From NCBI GenBank assembly GCA_002421405.1, contig DIJY01000100.1:1-7902 (forward strand): DNA of 7,902 nucleotides, in the 5' to 3' direction. The stretch comes from Caryophanales bacterium UBA5632. Lineage in GTDB: Bacteria; Bacillota_I; Bacilli_A; Izemoplasmatales; Hujiaoplasmataceae. The translations under genes were made by a program, and so were the position numbers. The first letter of the stretch is position 1; the number at the start of each line of letters is the position of its first letter. Shown one piece after another: positions 1 to 5,210 of this stretch. Under the pieces are notes generated by a model. That model saw only the letters and a program-made list of their open reading frames with translations, had not been told where the DNA came from and did no database searches.

Positions 1-266
1 AAATAAAGAATAAAAGCATAAAAGATCATTTTGAAAATATAAAGCGCGATGGTTTTGCCGCGAATGGTGTTGGGAGCATTCGCAAATGCATTTTTCATAA
101 TCCGGTATTGAAGCGAATTCACCATAAGCCCCGTCGCAGTTCCTAATACAAAGCTTAATACAAAATCCCAATTACGCGTCACAAGATAAAGGATTAAGAC
201 GAATAAAATTGCATAAGGCCAAATGAAAAGAAACGCCTTTTCAATGATGTTCATCGTTTTTTTCAT
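1..266 (-). CDS. atpI: ATP synthase protein I (AtpI), 3' end beyond window
   Basis: Partial gene; 88 codons are visible and the frame is open at base 1. AtpI is a small membrane protein encoded ahead of the F1Fo ATP synthase genes, where it helps assemble the c-ring. Three hydrophobic segments can be seen, near residues 11-29, 33-50 and 71-88, with a basic loop (QYRIMKNAF, IRGK) before the third. The family usually has four segments, so the fourth should lie outside. The ATG at 266 is chosen because an AGGAGG site (280-275) lies 8 bases upstream. An in-frame ATG at 254 is less well placed. The gene overlaps the end of atpZ by 26 bases. The call rests on the hydrophobic pattern, size and position after upp-atpZ; sequence motifs alone are weak. 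Finding atpB (subunit a) next would settle it. Confidence 0.72.
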   Translation of the reverse strand, partial: MKKTMNIIEKAFLFIWPYAILFVLILYLVTRNWDFVLSFVLGTATGLMVNSLQYRIMKNAFANAPNTIRGKTIALYIFKMIFYAFILY

Positions 267-495
267 TTCCTTCACCTCCTGTTATTCTTAAAGATCGAAT
301 CACTAAATTTCGAAAGGCACCAAAGATGCCAAATACCATTAATATATACATAAAAATTTGTTTGTCTTCAAATAACCACTGATCGATAGCACGTCCAACA
401 AAATAACCAATGGCGATACCAACGAATGTTTCGATAAAAAACTGGATCATCATGTTGATGATCACATATGTGGTTTTATTTTTCTTGAAAGACAT
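241..495 (-). CDS. atpZ: AtpZ/AtpI-family small membrane protein of the ATP synthase operon
   Basis: An 84-residue protein with two predicted membrane helices (about residues 13-33 and 47-65), a short basic N-terminus and a hydrophilic, charged C-terminal tail. The first helix runs into a GRAID segment (G34, R35, D38), matching the GxxxGxxxD pattern typical of the AtpZ / F0F1-ATPase assembly family. In alkaliphilic Bacillus, AtpZ precedes AtpI, and the pair has been linked to magnesium supply and c-ring assembly; the role here is inferred from that. The start codon overlaps the upp stop as TAATG and no strong Shine-Dalgarno site precedes it, so translation is probably coupled to upp. The last codons contain the ribosome binding site of atpI. 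It stops with TGA. Confidence 0.78.
   Translation of the reverse strand: MSFKKNKTTYVIINMMIQFFIETFVGIAIGYFVGRAIDQWLFEDKQIFMYILMVFGIFGAFRNLVIRSLRITGGEGNEKNDEHH
275..280 (-). promoter_or_regulatory. Ribosome binding site of atpI, inside atpZ
   Basis: AGGAGG on the minus strand, 8 bases before the ATG at 266. It lies in the Gly-Gly-Glu codons of atpZ and supports a 26-base overlap of the two genes, hence likely translational coupling. Confidence 0.8.
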
Positions 496-1121
496 TACTT
501 GGTTCCAAACAATCGATCTCCGCAGTCCCCAAGACCGGGAACGATGTAGCCTTTCTCATTGAGATGGCTATCTTGTTTGACCAAGAAGATATCAACATCT
601 GGATGGGCTTCTCTTAAAGCTTTGACGCCTTCAGGGCAACCGACTAATCCCACGAAACGGATATCTTTTCCGCCTCTTTGTTTGATTTTGTTAATTGCTA
701 CAATCGCAGATCCACCGGTTGCAAGCATGGGATCGACAACCAAGATCGTCGCTGATTCTAACGATTCAGGTAATTTGACATAATATTCATGGGGAAGCAG
801 TGTCAATTCATCACGGTAAAGTCCGATATGTCCAATTTTAGCGGTTGGAATAACCATGTGGATCCCATCAACCATGCCAAGACCAGCTCTTAGAATTGGA
901 ACGATGACAACATCTTTTGCTAAAGTTAAGCAAGTGGTCGTTGTAATCGGCGTTTCAACTTCTACCGCTTTTGTTGCTAAATCACGAGTGATTTCATAAG
1001 TGACAAGGCTACCGATTTCATTGACGTTTTCACGGAATGTTTTTGTATCAGTGGCTTTATTACGAATGATTGCGAGTTTGTGTTCAATTAACGGATGATT
1101 GATAATAACTAATTTTCCCAA
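495..1121 (-). CDS. upp: Uracil phosphoribosyltransferase
   Basis: Cytoplasmic pyrimidine salvage enzyme: uracil + PRPP gives UMP + pyrophosphate. The frame is 208 residues from the TTG at 1121, the normal family length. Visible signatures are HPLIEHKL (9-16), ILRAGLGM (77-84), the PRPP-binding loop VVDPMLATGGSA (128-139) and the uracil-binding C-terminus YIVPGLGDCGDRLFGT (192-207), where the more usual GDAGDR reads GDCGDR. The open frame extends six codons further to an ATG at 1139. However, AGGAGG (1136-1131) would then be codons 2 and 3, and the conserved N-terminus MGK..I..HPLI.HKL begins exactly at the TTG, so TTG is preferred. It starts 4 bases after the rpiB stop and shares its last base with atpZ (TAATG). 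As in Bacillus, it directly precedes the ATP synthase genes. Confidence 0.96.
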   Translation of the reverse strand: MGKLVIINHPLIEHKLAIIRNKATDTKTFRENVNEIGSLVTYEITRDLATKAVEVETPITTTTCLTLAKDVVIVPILRAGLGMVDGIHMVIPTAKIGHIGLYRDELTLLPHEYYVKLPESLESATILVVDPMLATGGSAIVAINKIKQRGGKDIRFVGLVGCPEGVKALREAHPDVDIFLVKQDSHLNEKGYIVPGLGDCGDRLFGTK

Positions 1122-1125
1122 AATA

Positions 1126-1569
1126 TTATTCCTCCTCATAATCTGATATCATATGTACTCTTTTGGTATGACGATCACCATTTGAATACTTTGTATCCAG
1201 AAAGATTCGGACAAACTCCAAGACCTCTTCTAAGGGATTTGTACGACTACCTACGCATAAGATGTTTGCATCATTATGTTCCCTCGTTGCTTTCGCAGCG
1301 AACCTGTTTTGAATCGCTGCGGCGCGGACGCCTTTGACTTTATTCGCCGCAATCGACATGCCGATTCCGGTGCCACAGATAAGAATTCCTAAGTCGGCCT
1401 CTTTGTTTTGAACTGCCGTTCCGACTAAAAAAGCATAGGATGGATAATCAGTTGAATCAAGACCATGGGTTCCATAGTCAATGATTTCATGTCCCAACTC
1501 TTTCACAAGTTTTACAATTTGGGGTTTATATTCAAACCCTGCGTGATCTGCACCAATCGCAATTTTCAT
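1126..1569 (-). CDS. rpiB: Ribose-5-phosphate isomerase B
   Basis: Interconverts ribulose 5-phosphate and ribose 5-phosphate in the non-oxidative pentose phosphate pathway, supplying the precursor of PRPP. The protein is 147 residues, close to the usual RpiB length of about 150. Signatures: GADHAG (6-11, with D8 and H9), the phosphate loop with catalytic cysteine GILICGTGIGMSIAANK (61-77, C65), and EHNDANILCVGSR (97-109, H98). These fit the RpiB/LacAB family; RpiB is preferred over LacA/LacB because no tagatose-pathway genes are nearby and the context matches Bacillus ywlF-upp. ATG at 1569 has GGGAGG (1582-1577) 7 bases upstream; an earlier in-frame TTG at 1584 lies before that site and is rejected. 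First gene after the promoter at 1627-1655, followed 4 bases later by upp, which consumes PRPP. Confidence 0.95.
   Translation of the reverse strand: MKIAIGADHAGFEYKPQIVKLVKELGHEIIDYGTHGLDSTDYPSYAFLVGTAVQNKEADLGILICGTGIGMSIAANKVKGVRAAAIQNRFAAKATREHNDANILCVGSRTNPLEEVLEFVRIFLDTKYSNGDRHTKRVHMISDYEEE
1131..1136 (-). promoter_or_regulatory. Ribosome binding site of upp, decides a TTG start
   Basis: AGGAGG on the minus strand, embedded in the last Glu-Glu codons of rpiB and 9 bases before TTG at 1121. It cannot serve the upstream ATG at 1139, which lies before it. Confidence 0.8.
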
Positions 1570-1593
1570 GAGCGTTCCTCCCAATTCTTATAT

Positions 1594-1622
1594 ATAATAT
1601 AAAGTCTTTGTCAGTTTGCCAA
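1594..1622 (-). promoter_or_regulatory. Possible second sigma-A promoter (P2) for rpiB
   Basis: TTGGCA (1622-1617) and TATTAT (1599-1594), each one mismatch from consensus, separated by 17 bases. Transcription would begin near 1587, leaving an 18-base leader that still holds the rpiB ribosome binding site. The region is very AT-rich, so a chance match is quite possible. Confidence 0.35.
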
Positions 1623-1626
1623 TACA

Positions 1627-1655
1627 ATTATAACAAAACGACCCCTGTTTGACAA
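1627..1655 (-). promoter_or_regulatory. Strong sigma-A promoter (P1) of the rpiB-upp-atp unit
   Basis: Minus strand: -35 TTGTCA (1655-1650, five of six consensus bases), a 17-base spacer, and -10 TATAAT (1632-1627, six of six) preceded by TG one base upstream (extended -10). The predicted transcription start is about 1620, giving a leader of about 51 bases to the rpiB ATG. It lies in the only sizeable intergenic gap of the window, facing rpiB. No other promoter of this quality is seen between here and atpI. Confidence 0.85.
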
Positions 1656-1692
1656 ACAAAAGTTACGAATAATCGATGAACGATATTCGTAA
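1651..1692 (-). terminator. Rho-independent terminator after tsaC
   Basis: In transcript sense, the arm TTACGAATATCG (1692-1681), a five-base loop (1680-1676) and the arm CGATTATTCGTAA (1675-1663) form a 12-pair stem with one bulged T. It is followed by CTTTTGTTTG (1662-1653). It begins 6 bases after the tsaC stop. The stem is AT-rich and the T-run is interrupted, so its strength is uncertain. The T-run overlaps the -35 box of the next promoter. Confidence 0.7.
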
Positions 1693-1698
1693 GTTGTT

Positions 1699-2256
1699 TT
1701 ATTCGATTGTCACTTCTCCGACTCTTAATGTTTTATGATTCATGGGGTCATATACCGTAGAAGCAATTCCTGATAAATCTTTTCCAATCACGATAAAATC
1801 GGCAATTCCATCAAATATGAGGGCATCTTCAAATTTTATAATGGGAGGTTCACTGCTTAAATTGAGAGAAGTAACGACCATTGGGCCAAATTGATTTAGA
1901 ATTGCAATAGCTATTTCACTATTCGGAATTCTAACACCGACCGTCTTTTGATTCGCGGTGATAGAATCATGAATTTTATAATTTTTATTAAAAATAAGTG
2001 TTAGTGCTCCGGGCCAATATTTTAATGCGTATGGCTCCCCAACTTCATAATTTAAAACTAGGGATTTGACCTGATCAACCGAAGAACAGAGAAGGGCCAT
2101 TGGTTTCTGCGATTCGCGGTGTTTGATTTCATATATGCGTTTAACTGAAGCTAAATCATCGTAAAGGCAACCGATTCCGTATACCGTATCCGTTTCAAAA
2201 ATGATGACTTTTCCTTTGATATCTTGTTTCAAAAGATTCGACAAAGATACAATCAT
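1699..2256 (-). CDS. tsaC: L-threonylcarbamoyladenylate synthase, short TsaC/YrdC type
   Basis: Makes threonylcarbamoyl-AMP from threonine, bicarbonate and ATP, the first step of t6A modification at position 37 of ANN-decoding tRNAs. It is 185 residues, a single YrdC domain without the extra C-terminal domain of Bacillus YwlC/Sua5. Visible motifs: ETDTVYGIG (21-29), KHRESQKPMALL (45-56, K45, R47, K51), WPGALTLIF (81-89), VGVRIP (106-111, R109), TSLNLSS (129-135) and SGIASTVYD (162-170). The usual TSAN.SG reads TSLNLSS here. Its start lies one base after the stop of the HAD phosphatase gene, with AGAGG 7 bases upstream of the ATG. It is the last gene of its unit, followed by a hairpin terminator. 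tsaB, tsaD and tsaE are not in the window. Confidence 0.93.
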   Translation of the reverse strand: MIVSLSNLLKQDIKGKVIIFETDTVYGIGCLYDDLASVKRIYEIKHRESQKPMALLCSSVDQVKSLVLNYEVGEPYALKYWPGALTLIFNKNYKIHDSITANQKTVGVRIPNSEIAIAILNQFGPMVVTSLNLSSEPPIIKFEDALIFDGIADFIVIGKDLSGIASTVYDPMNHKTLRVGEVTIE

Positions 2257-2257
2257 T

Positions 2258-2920
2258 TTACGACCTCTTTTCGATTACTTCTAAAAGTTCACTGGGATGG
2301 CGAATGATATATTCAGCCCCACTTAACAATAATTCTTCTTTCTGCCTGAAACCCCATAGGACACCAACCGGTGTCAATAATGCATTAACCGCCGTTTCCA
2401 TGTCGGTTGAGGTATCGCCGACATATAGAACTTCTGAGGTATTTACTTGTAACAAAGCTATCATTTCATTGACTGAAGACGGATTGGGTTTGACTTCAAA
2501 TCCAGGACGTTTCCCCATGACGCTAAAAAATGGATAATCTTTAAAATAATACTTTATGACTAGTTGAGTATCGATATCGGGTTTATTCGATAAAACACAA
2601 ACATTAATGTTCTTTTCTTTTAACGCCTCTAACATCGTCAAAATTCCCGAGTAAGGCTTGGTTTCATCGTTTTGTTTCATCAAATAATTCGTCAAATACT
2701 TCCGTTTTAAGTCTTCGAAAATAACTTCATCGGCGTTTTGTGCATTGAGTACCTCATGGACTAAATGATCGACGCCGAGTCCGACAAATATTTTGTAGTC
2801 TTCTATGGTAAATGTTGATAGATTCATTGATTGCAATGCTTCGTTCATGCTGTTTGTTATATCATCAATGGTGTCTAATAATGTACCATCGAGATCAAAA
2901 ATAACTGCTTTTATACTCAT
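2258..2920 (-). CDS. HAD-family phosphatase, phosphoglycolate phosphatase / PpaX type
   Basis: A 220-residue haloacid dehalogenase-family hydrolase of subclass I with a helical cap. Motif I is FDLDGTLLDT (8-17; nucleophile D9, acid D11), motif II is VLSNKPD (109-115; S111), motif III is K144 in VKPNP, and motif IV is YVGDTSTDM (166-174; D169, D173). The cap lies at about residues 18-85, and a WGF segment at 189-191 is typical of Gph/PpaX proteins. Candidate reactions are dephosphorylation of 2-phosphoglycolate or hydrolysis of pyrophosphate; sequence alone does not choose between them. The frame opens at an ATG at 2932 overlapping the rnhB stop, but GAGGG (2930-2926) precedes a second ATG at 2920. 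Only that start puts the motif I strand at the usual N-terminal position, so 2920 is preferred. Confidence 0.86.
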   Translation of the reverse strand: MSIKAVIFDLDGTLLDTIDDITNSMNEALQSMNLSTFTIEDYKIFVGLGVDHLVHEVLNAQNADEVIFEDLKRKYLTNYLMKQNDETKPYSGILTMLEALKEKNINVCVLSNKPDIDTQLVIKYYFKDYPFFSVMGKRPGFEVKPNPSSVNEMIALLQVNTSEVLYVGDTSTDMETAVNALLTPVGVLWGFRQKEELLLSGAEYIIRHPSELLEVIEKRS

Positions 2921-2931
2921 TTTGTCCCTCA

Positions 2932-3552
2932 TTAAAAATTAAATGTTAGTTGTTTTTCGATGACTGCTTTCACTGGATGGTAACTTTTTCTATGAATGGG
3001 CGTGATGCCTATTTTTTCAATCGCAGCTAAATGTACCTTCGTCGGATAACCTTTGTTATGCTCAAAACCATATCCTGGGTAAACTTTCGCAATTTCTTTC
3101 ATGTAATGATCTCTGGCAACTTTCGCTAAAATTGAACCCGCCGCAATCGATGCACTTAAGCAATCCCCTTTAATGATTGCTGTATAGGGAATGCCTAATT
3201 CAATCAGTGGCATTGCATCTGACAAAACATGTTCGGGTTTTATTTTTAATGATTTGATGGCTTCCATCATCGCCAATTTAGATGCCTGATAGATATTGAT
3301 TTCGTCAATTTTTTTCGGTGAAATAAAGTGAACTGCATAAGCAATTGCGCTTGATTCTATTTTTTTTGCGAGTTCATTGCGCTTTTTTTCCGATAATTGT
3401 TTTGAATCATTGAGACCTTCGATGATGTCTTCTTCGCTTAAAATGACTGCTCCGGCAACTACTGGCCCCGCTAAAGGTCCTCTTCCTGCTTCATCCACAC
3501 CACAAATGTAGCGAATGCCTCTATCTCTTAACGCATTCTCATACTCATACAT
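2932..3552 (-). CDS. rnhB: Ribonuclease HII
   Basis: Cleaves RNA in RNA-DNA hybrids and starts removal of single ribonucleotides misincorporated into DNA. It has 206 residues, similar to Escherichia coli RnhB and shorter than the Bacillus protein, which has an N-terminal extension. The four catalytic acidic residues are visible: D20 and E21 in GVDEAGRGPLAGPVVAGAV (18-36), D112 in LSDAMPL, and D148 in KVARDHYM. The conserved YGFEHNKGYPT block (161-171) and the HRKSYHPVK end (187-195) are also present. The start overlaps the end of rbgA by 8 bases, with AAAGG upstream. Its stop overlaps an ATG of the next frame as TAATG, although the downstream gene probably starts 12 bases later. The rbgA-rnhB pairing is the same as in Bacillus. 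Confidence 0.96.
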   Translation of the reverse strand: MYEYENALRDRGIRYICGVDEAGRGPLAGPVVAGAVILSEEDIIEGLNDSKQLSEKKRNELAKKIESSAIAYAVHFISPKKIDEINIYQASKLAMMEAIKSLKIKPEHVLSDAMPLIELGIPYTAIIKGDCLSASIAAGSILAKVARDHYMKEIAKVYPGYGFEHNKGYPTKVHLAAIEKIGITPIHRKSYHPVKAVIEKQLTFNF

Positions 3553-4405
3553 TTTTTGGAGCCTTTTCTAAACAAATTTTTCCAAATTTCTGATTTCTAA
3601 ACTCAAACAAAAATAGTTTGATAACCCGGTCATAATCGATATGCTTCCCTGGCAATATTGCCCCTCGTTTTAGTCCGATCTGATCAAGCGTCTTGACGAT
3701 GTCATCAGGATCAACTGGATCAATTGCATAACGTTTTTCTATTCTTCCCTTATAATTCGTTGTCAAATAACGAATTCCATAAAGTGCGATTTCGTCAAGA
3801 GGCATAATATCATCTTTGATTGAACCAACAAGTGCCAATTTCAGACCCACTTCTGGATCTTCAAATTTTGGCCATAAAATTCCTGGGTTATCTAATAGTT
3901 CCAAATCCTCATCAACGCGAATGTATTTCTGCGCTTTTGTAACGCCGGGTTTGTCACCGGTTTGTGCTGCCGGACGTTTCGCTAAACGGTTGATAAAAGC
4001 GGATTTCCCAACATTGGGGATGCCAACAACCATGGCACGAAAAGGCCTTGGTCTCATCCCTTTTTTTGCTTCTTTTTCAAATAGCGACGATAAAATTTGT
4101 TTTGCAACAGGAACAATAACTTTCGATGAGTCGCCTTCAAGAGAATTGACCGCTACTGCATTCATCCCTTGTTTCTTGTAATATTCGAGCCAACGCTTCA
4201 ATTCTCGATCGTCGGCTAAATCGGACTTGTTTAAGATATAGAGAATCGGTTTATCCTTAATAATTTCAAAAAGCATCGGATTCTCCGACGCTTTCGGAAT
4301 TCTGGCATCGAGTAAAACGAAAACGATGTCTATGATTGATAATTTTTCTTCAACCTGACGTCTTGCCTTCGCCATGTGTCCGGGGAACCATTGAATTTGT
4401 GTCAT
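3545..4405 (-). CDS. rbgA: Ribosome biogenesis GTPase RbgA (YlqF), circularly permuted
   Basis: Cytoplasmic GTPase needed for late assembly of the 50S ribosomal subunit. The 286 residues (Bacillus RbgA is about 282) show the permuted motif order: G4 NKSD (59-62), a G5-like VNS (86-88), G1 GIPNVGKS (128-135), G2 region PGVT (153-156), G3 DNPG (172-175), then the RbgA-specific C-terminal region. The N-terminal WFPGHMAKARR carries the conserved catalytic histidine (H10). Two positions differ from the usual pattern: DNPG instead of DTPG, and GKSA instead of GKST. The open frame reaches back to 4468, but ATG at 4405 has GGAGGAGGTG (4420-4411) just upstream and starts the conserved N-terminus, so the longer version is rejected. 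It begins 19 bases after lepB and overlaps rnhB by 8 bases. Confidence 0.95.
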   Translation of the reverse strand: MTQIQWFPGHMAKARRQVEEKLSIIDIVFVLLDARIPKASENPMLFEIIKDKPILYILNKSDLADDRELKRWLEYYKKQGMNAVAVNSLEGDSSKVIVPVAKQILSSLFEKEAKKGMRPRPFRAMVVGIPNVGKSAFINRLAKRPAAQTGDKPGVTKAQKYIRVDEDLELLDNPGILWPKFEDPEVGLKLALVGSIKDDIMPLDEIALYGIRYLTTNYKGRIEKRYAIDPVDPDDIVKTLDQIGLKRGAILPGKHIDYDRVIKLFLFEFRNQKFGKICLEKAPKNV

Positions 4406-4410
4406 TCGGA

Positions 4411-4420
4411 CACCTCCTCC
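4411..4420 (-). promoter_or_regulatory. Ribosome binding site of rbgA
   Basis: GGAGGAGGTG on the minus strand, 5 bases before the ATG at 4405, in the short gap after lepB. It rules out the longer start at 4468 inside lepB. Confidence 0.85.
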
Positions 4421-4424
4421 GATG

Positions 4425-5204
4425 CTAAAATTTAAAAATAACTTTTCCGAGTAAATCTTTGGATTCAATTAATCCAAAATATCGCGAATCATTACTTTCA
4501 TTGTGATTATCTCCCATAATAAAATAGAATCCTTCAGGGATCACGCCGTCATAATTATGATATTCGGTCTCATAACCTTCAACATTTAAATTGACACCGT
4601 TTAAATAGACGCCAGTTAGATCCACTTTTAAATGGTCTCCTGGAACGCCAATTAAACGTTTGATGAGTAAAGCATCGCCGCGGTCATAGATAATTATGTC
4701 TTGACTTTCAAAATTGCGATTCAAATGGAAGATAATGACTGCATCATTTTCCACAAATGTCGGTTCCATTGAAGGCCCATGTACAATCGCAGGGCTCAAA
4801 AAGAATGCATTCAAAATGACAACGACTGCGAGAAATACAGGAACGACTCCAATAAGATCATAAAAATCAAAACGGTGTTTTAGCGGTAAAAAAGCGATGT
4901 TTCTTTGATGGGTTATGACTGCCATATAAACAGAAAATCCAAGGACGAACAAAAGGAATCCATAGATGATAAATCCAAATGTTTGACCTGAAAAAAGGGA
5001 GTGAATGGTATCGATATCAGTTGAATCTGATACAAAATCGAACAAAAATAATTTTTTGCCTTGGTTAATGGATATGAGTATTAATACGATTAAGGTAGAA
5101 ATTATAACCTCTAACACTTTTAATTTCGTTTTTCGAAATAGTTTGTTTAGTTCGTAATTATCTGTTTCCTCAATTAAAGGAGTTATTTCATTATATTCTT
5201 CCAT
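4425..5204 (-). CDS. lepB: Signal peptidase I with extended N-terminal membrane region
   Basis: Membrane serine protease that removes signal peptides from exported proteins. It has the Ser-Lys catalytic dyad: S145 in HGPSMEPTF (142-150) and K182 in LLIKRLIGVPGD (179-190). Box E, GDNHNESNDSR (231-241), follows. At 259 residues it is longer than typical single-span Gram-positive enzymes (about 180). The extra length is a charged N-terminal stretch plus two hydrophobic segments (about 28-47 and 76-97) before the usual anchor (about 116-137), so three spans are predicted. That spacing places the catalytic domain outside if the N-terminus is inside. The start is uncertain: no strong Shine-Dalgarno site precedes the ATG, with only AGGA about 14 bases upstream. 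The ftsK stop lies 6 bases away, so coupling is likely. Confidence 0.92.
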   Translation of the reverse strand: MEEYNEITPLIEETDNYELNKLFRKTKLKVLEVIISTLIVLILISINQGKKLFLFDFVSDSTDIDTIHSLFSGQTFGFIIYGFLLFVLGFSVYMAVITHQRNIAFLPLKHRFDFYDLIGVVPVFLAVVVILNAFFLSPAIVHGPSMEPTFVENDAVIIFHLNRNFESQDIIIYDRGDALLIKRLIGVPGDHLKVDLTGVYLNGVNLNVEGYETEYHNYDGVIPEGFYFIMGDNHNESNDSRYFGLIESKDLLGKVIFKF

Positions 5205-5210
5205 GAAGTT

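Noticed and set aside
559..783. Plus-strand open frame opposite upp
   Set aside because: It lies antisense inside a highly conserved enzyme gene, has no ribosome binding site and no recognisable product.
1585..1600. AT-only inverted repeat in the rpiB leader
   Set aside because: The stem would be A-T pairs only and imperfect; it is better explained by AT-rich promoter sequence than by a structured RNA or riboswitch.
1649..1678. Plus-strand TTGACA that might form a promoter facing tsaC
   Set aside because: No suitable -10 at 16-18 bases, and no plus-strand gene follows; the match is the reverse side of the palindrome over the minus-strand -35 box.
3816..4181. Plus-strand frame of about 120 codons opposite rbgA
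   Set aside because: It runs antisense to the most conserved part of rbgA and its translation mirrors those codons; there is no promoter or ribosome binding site.
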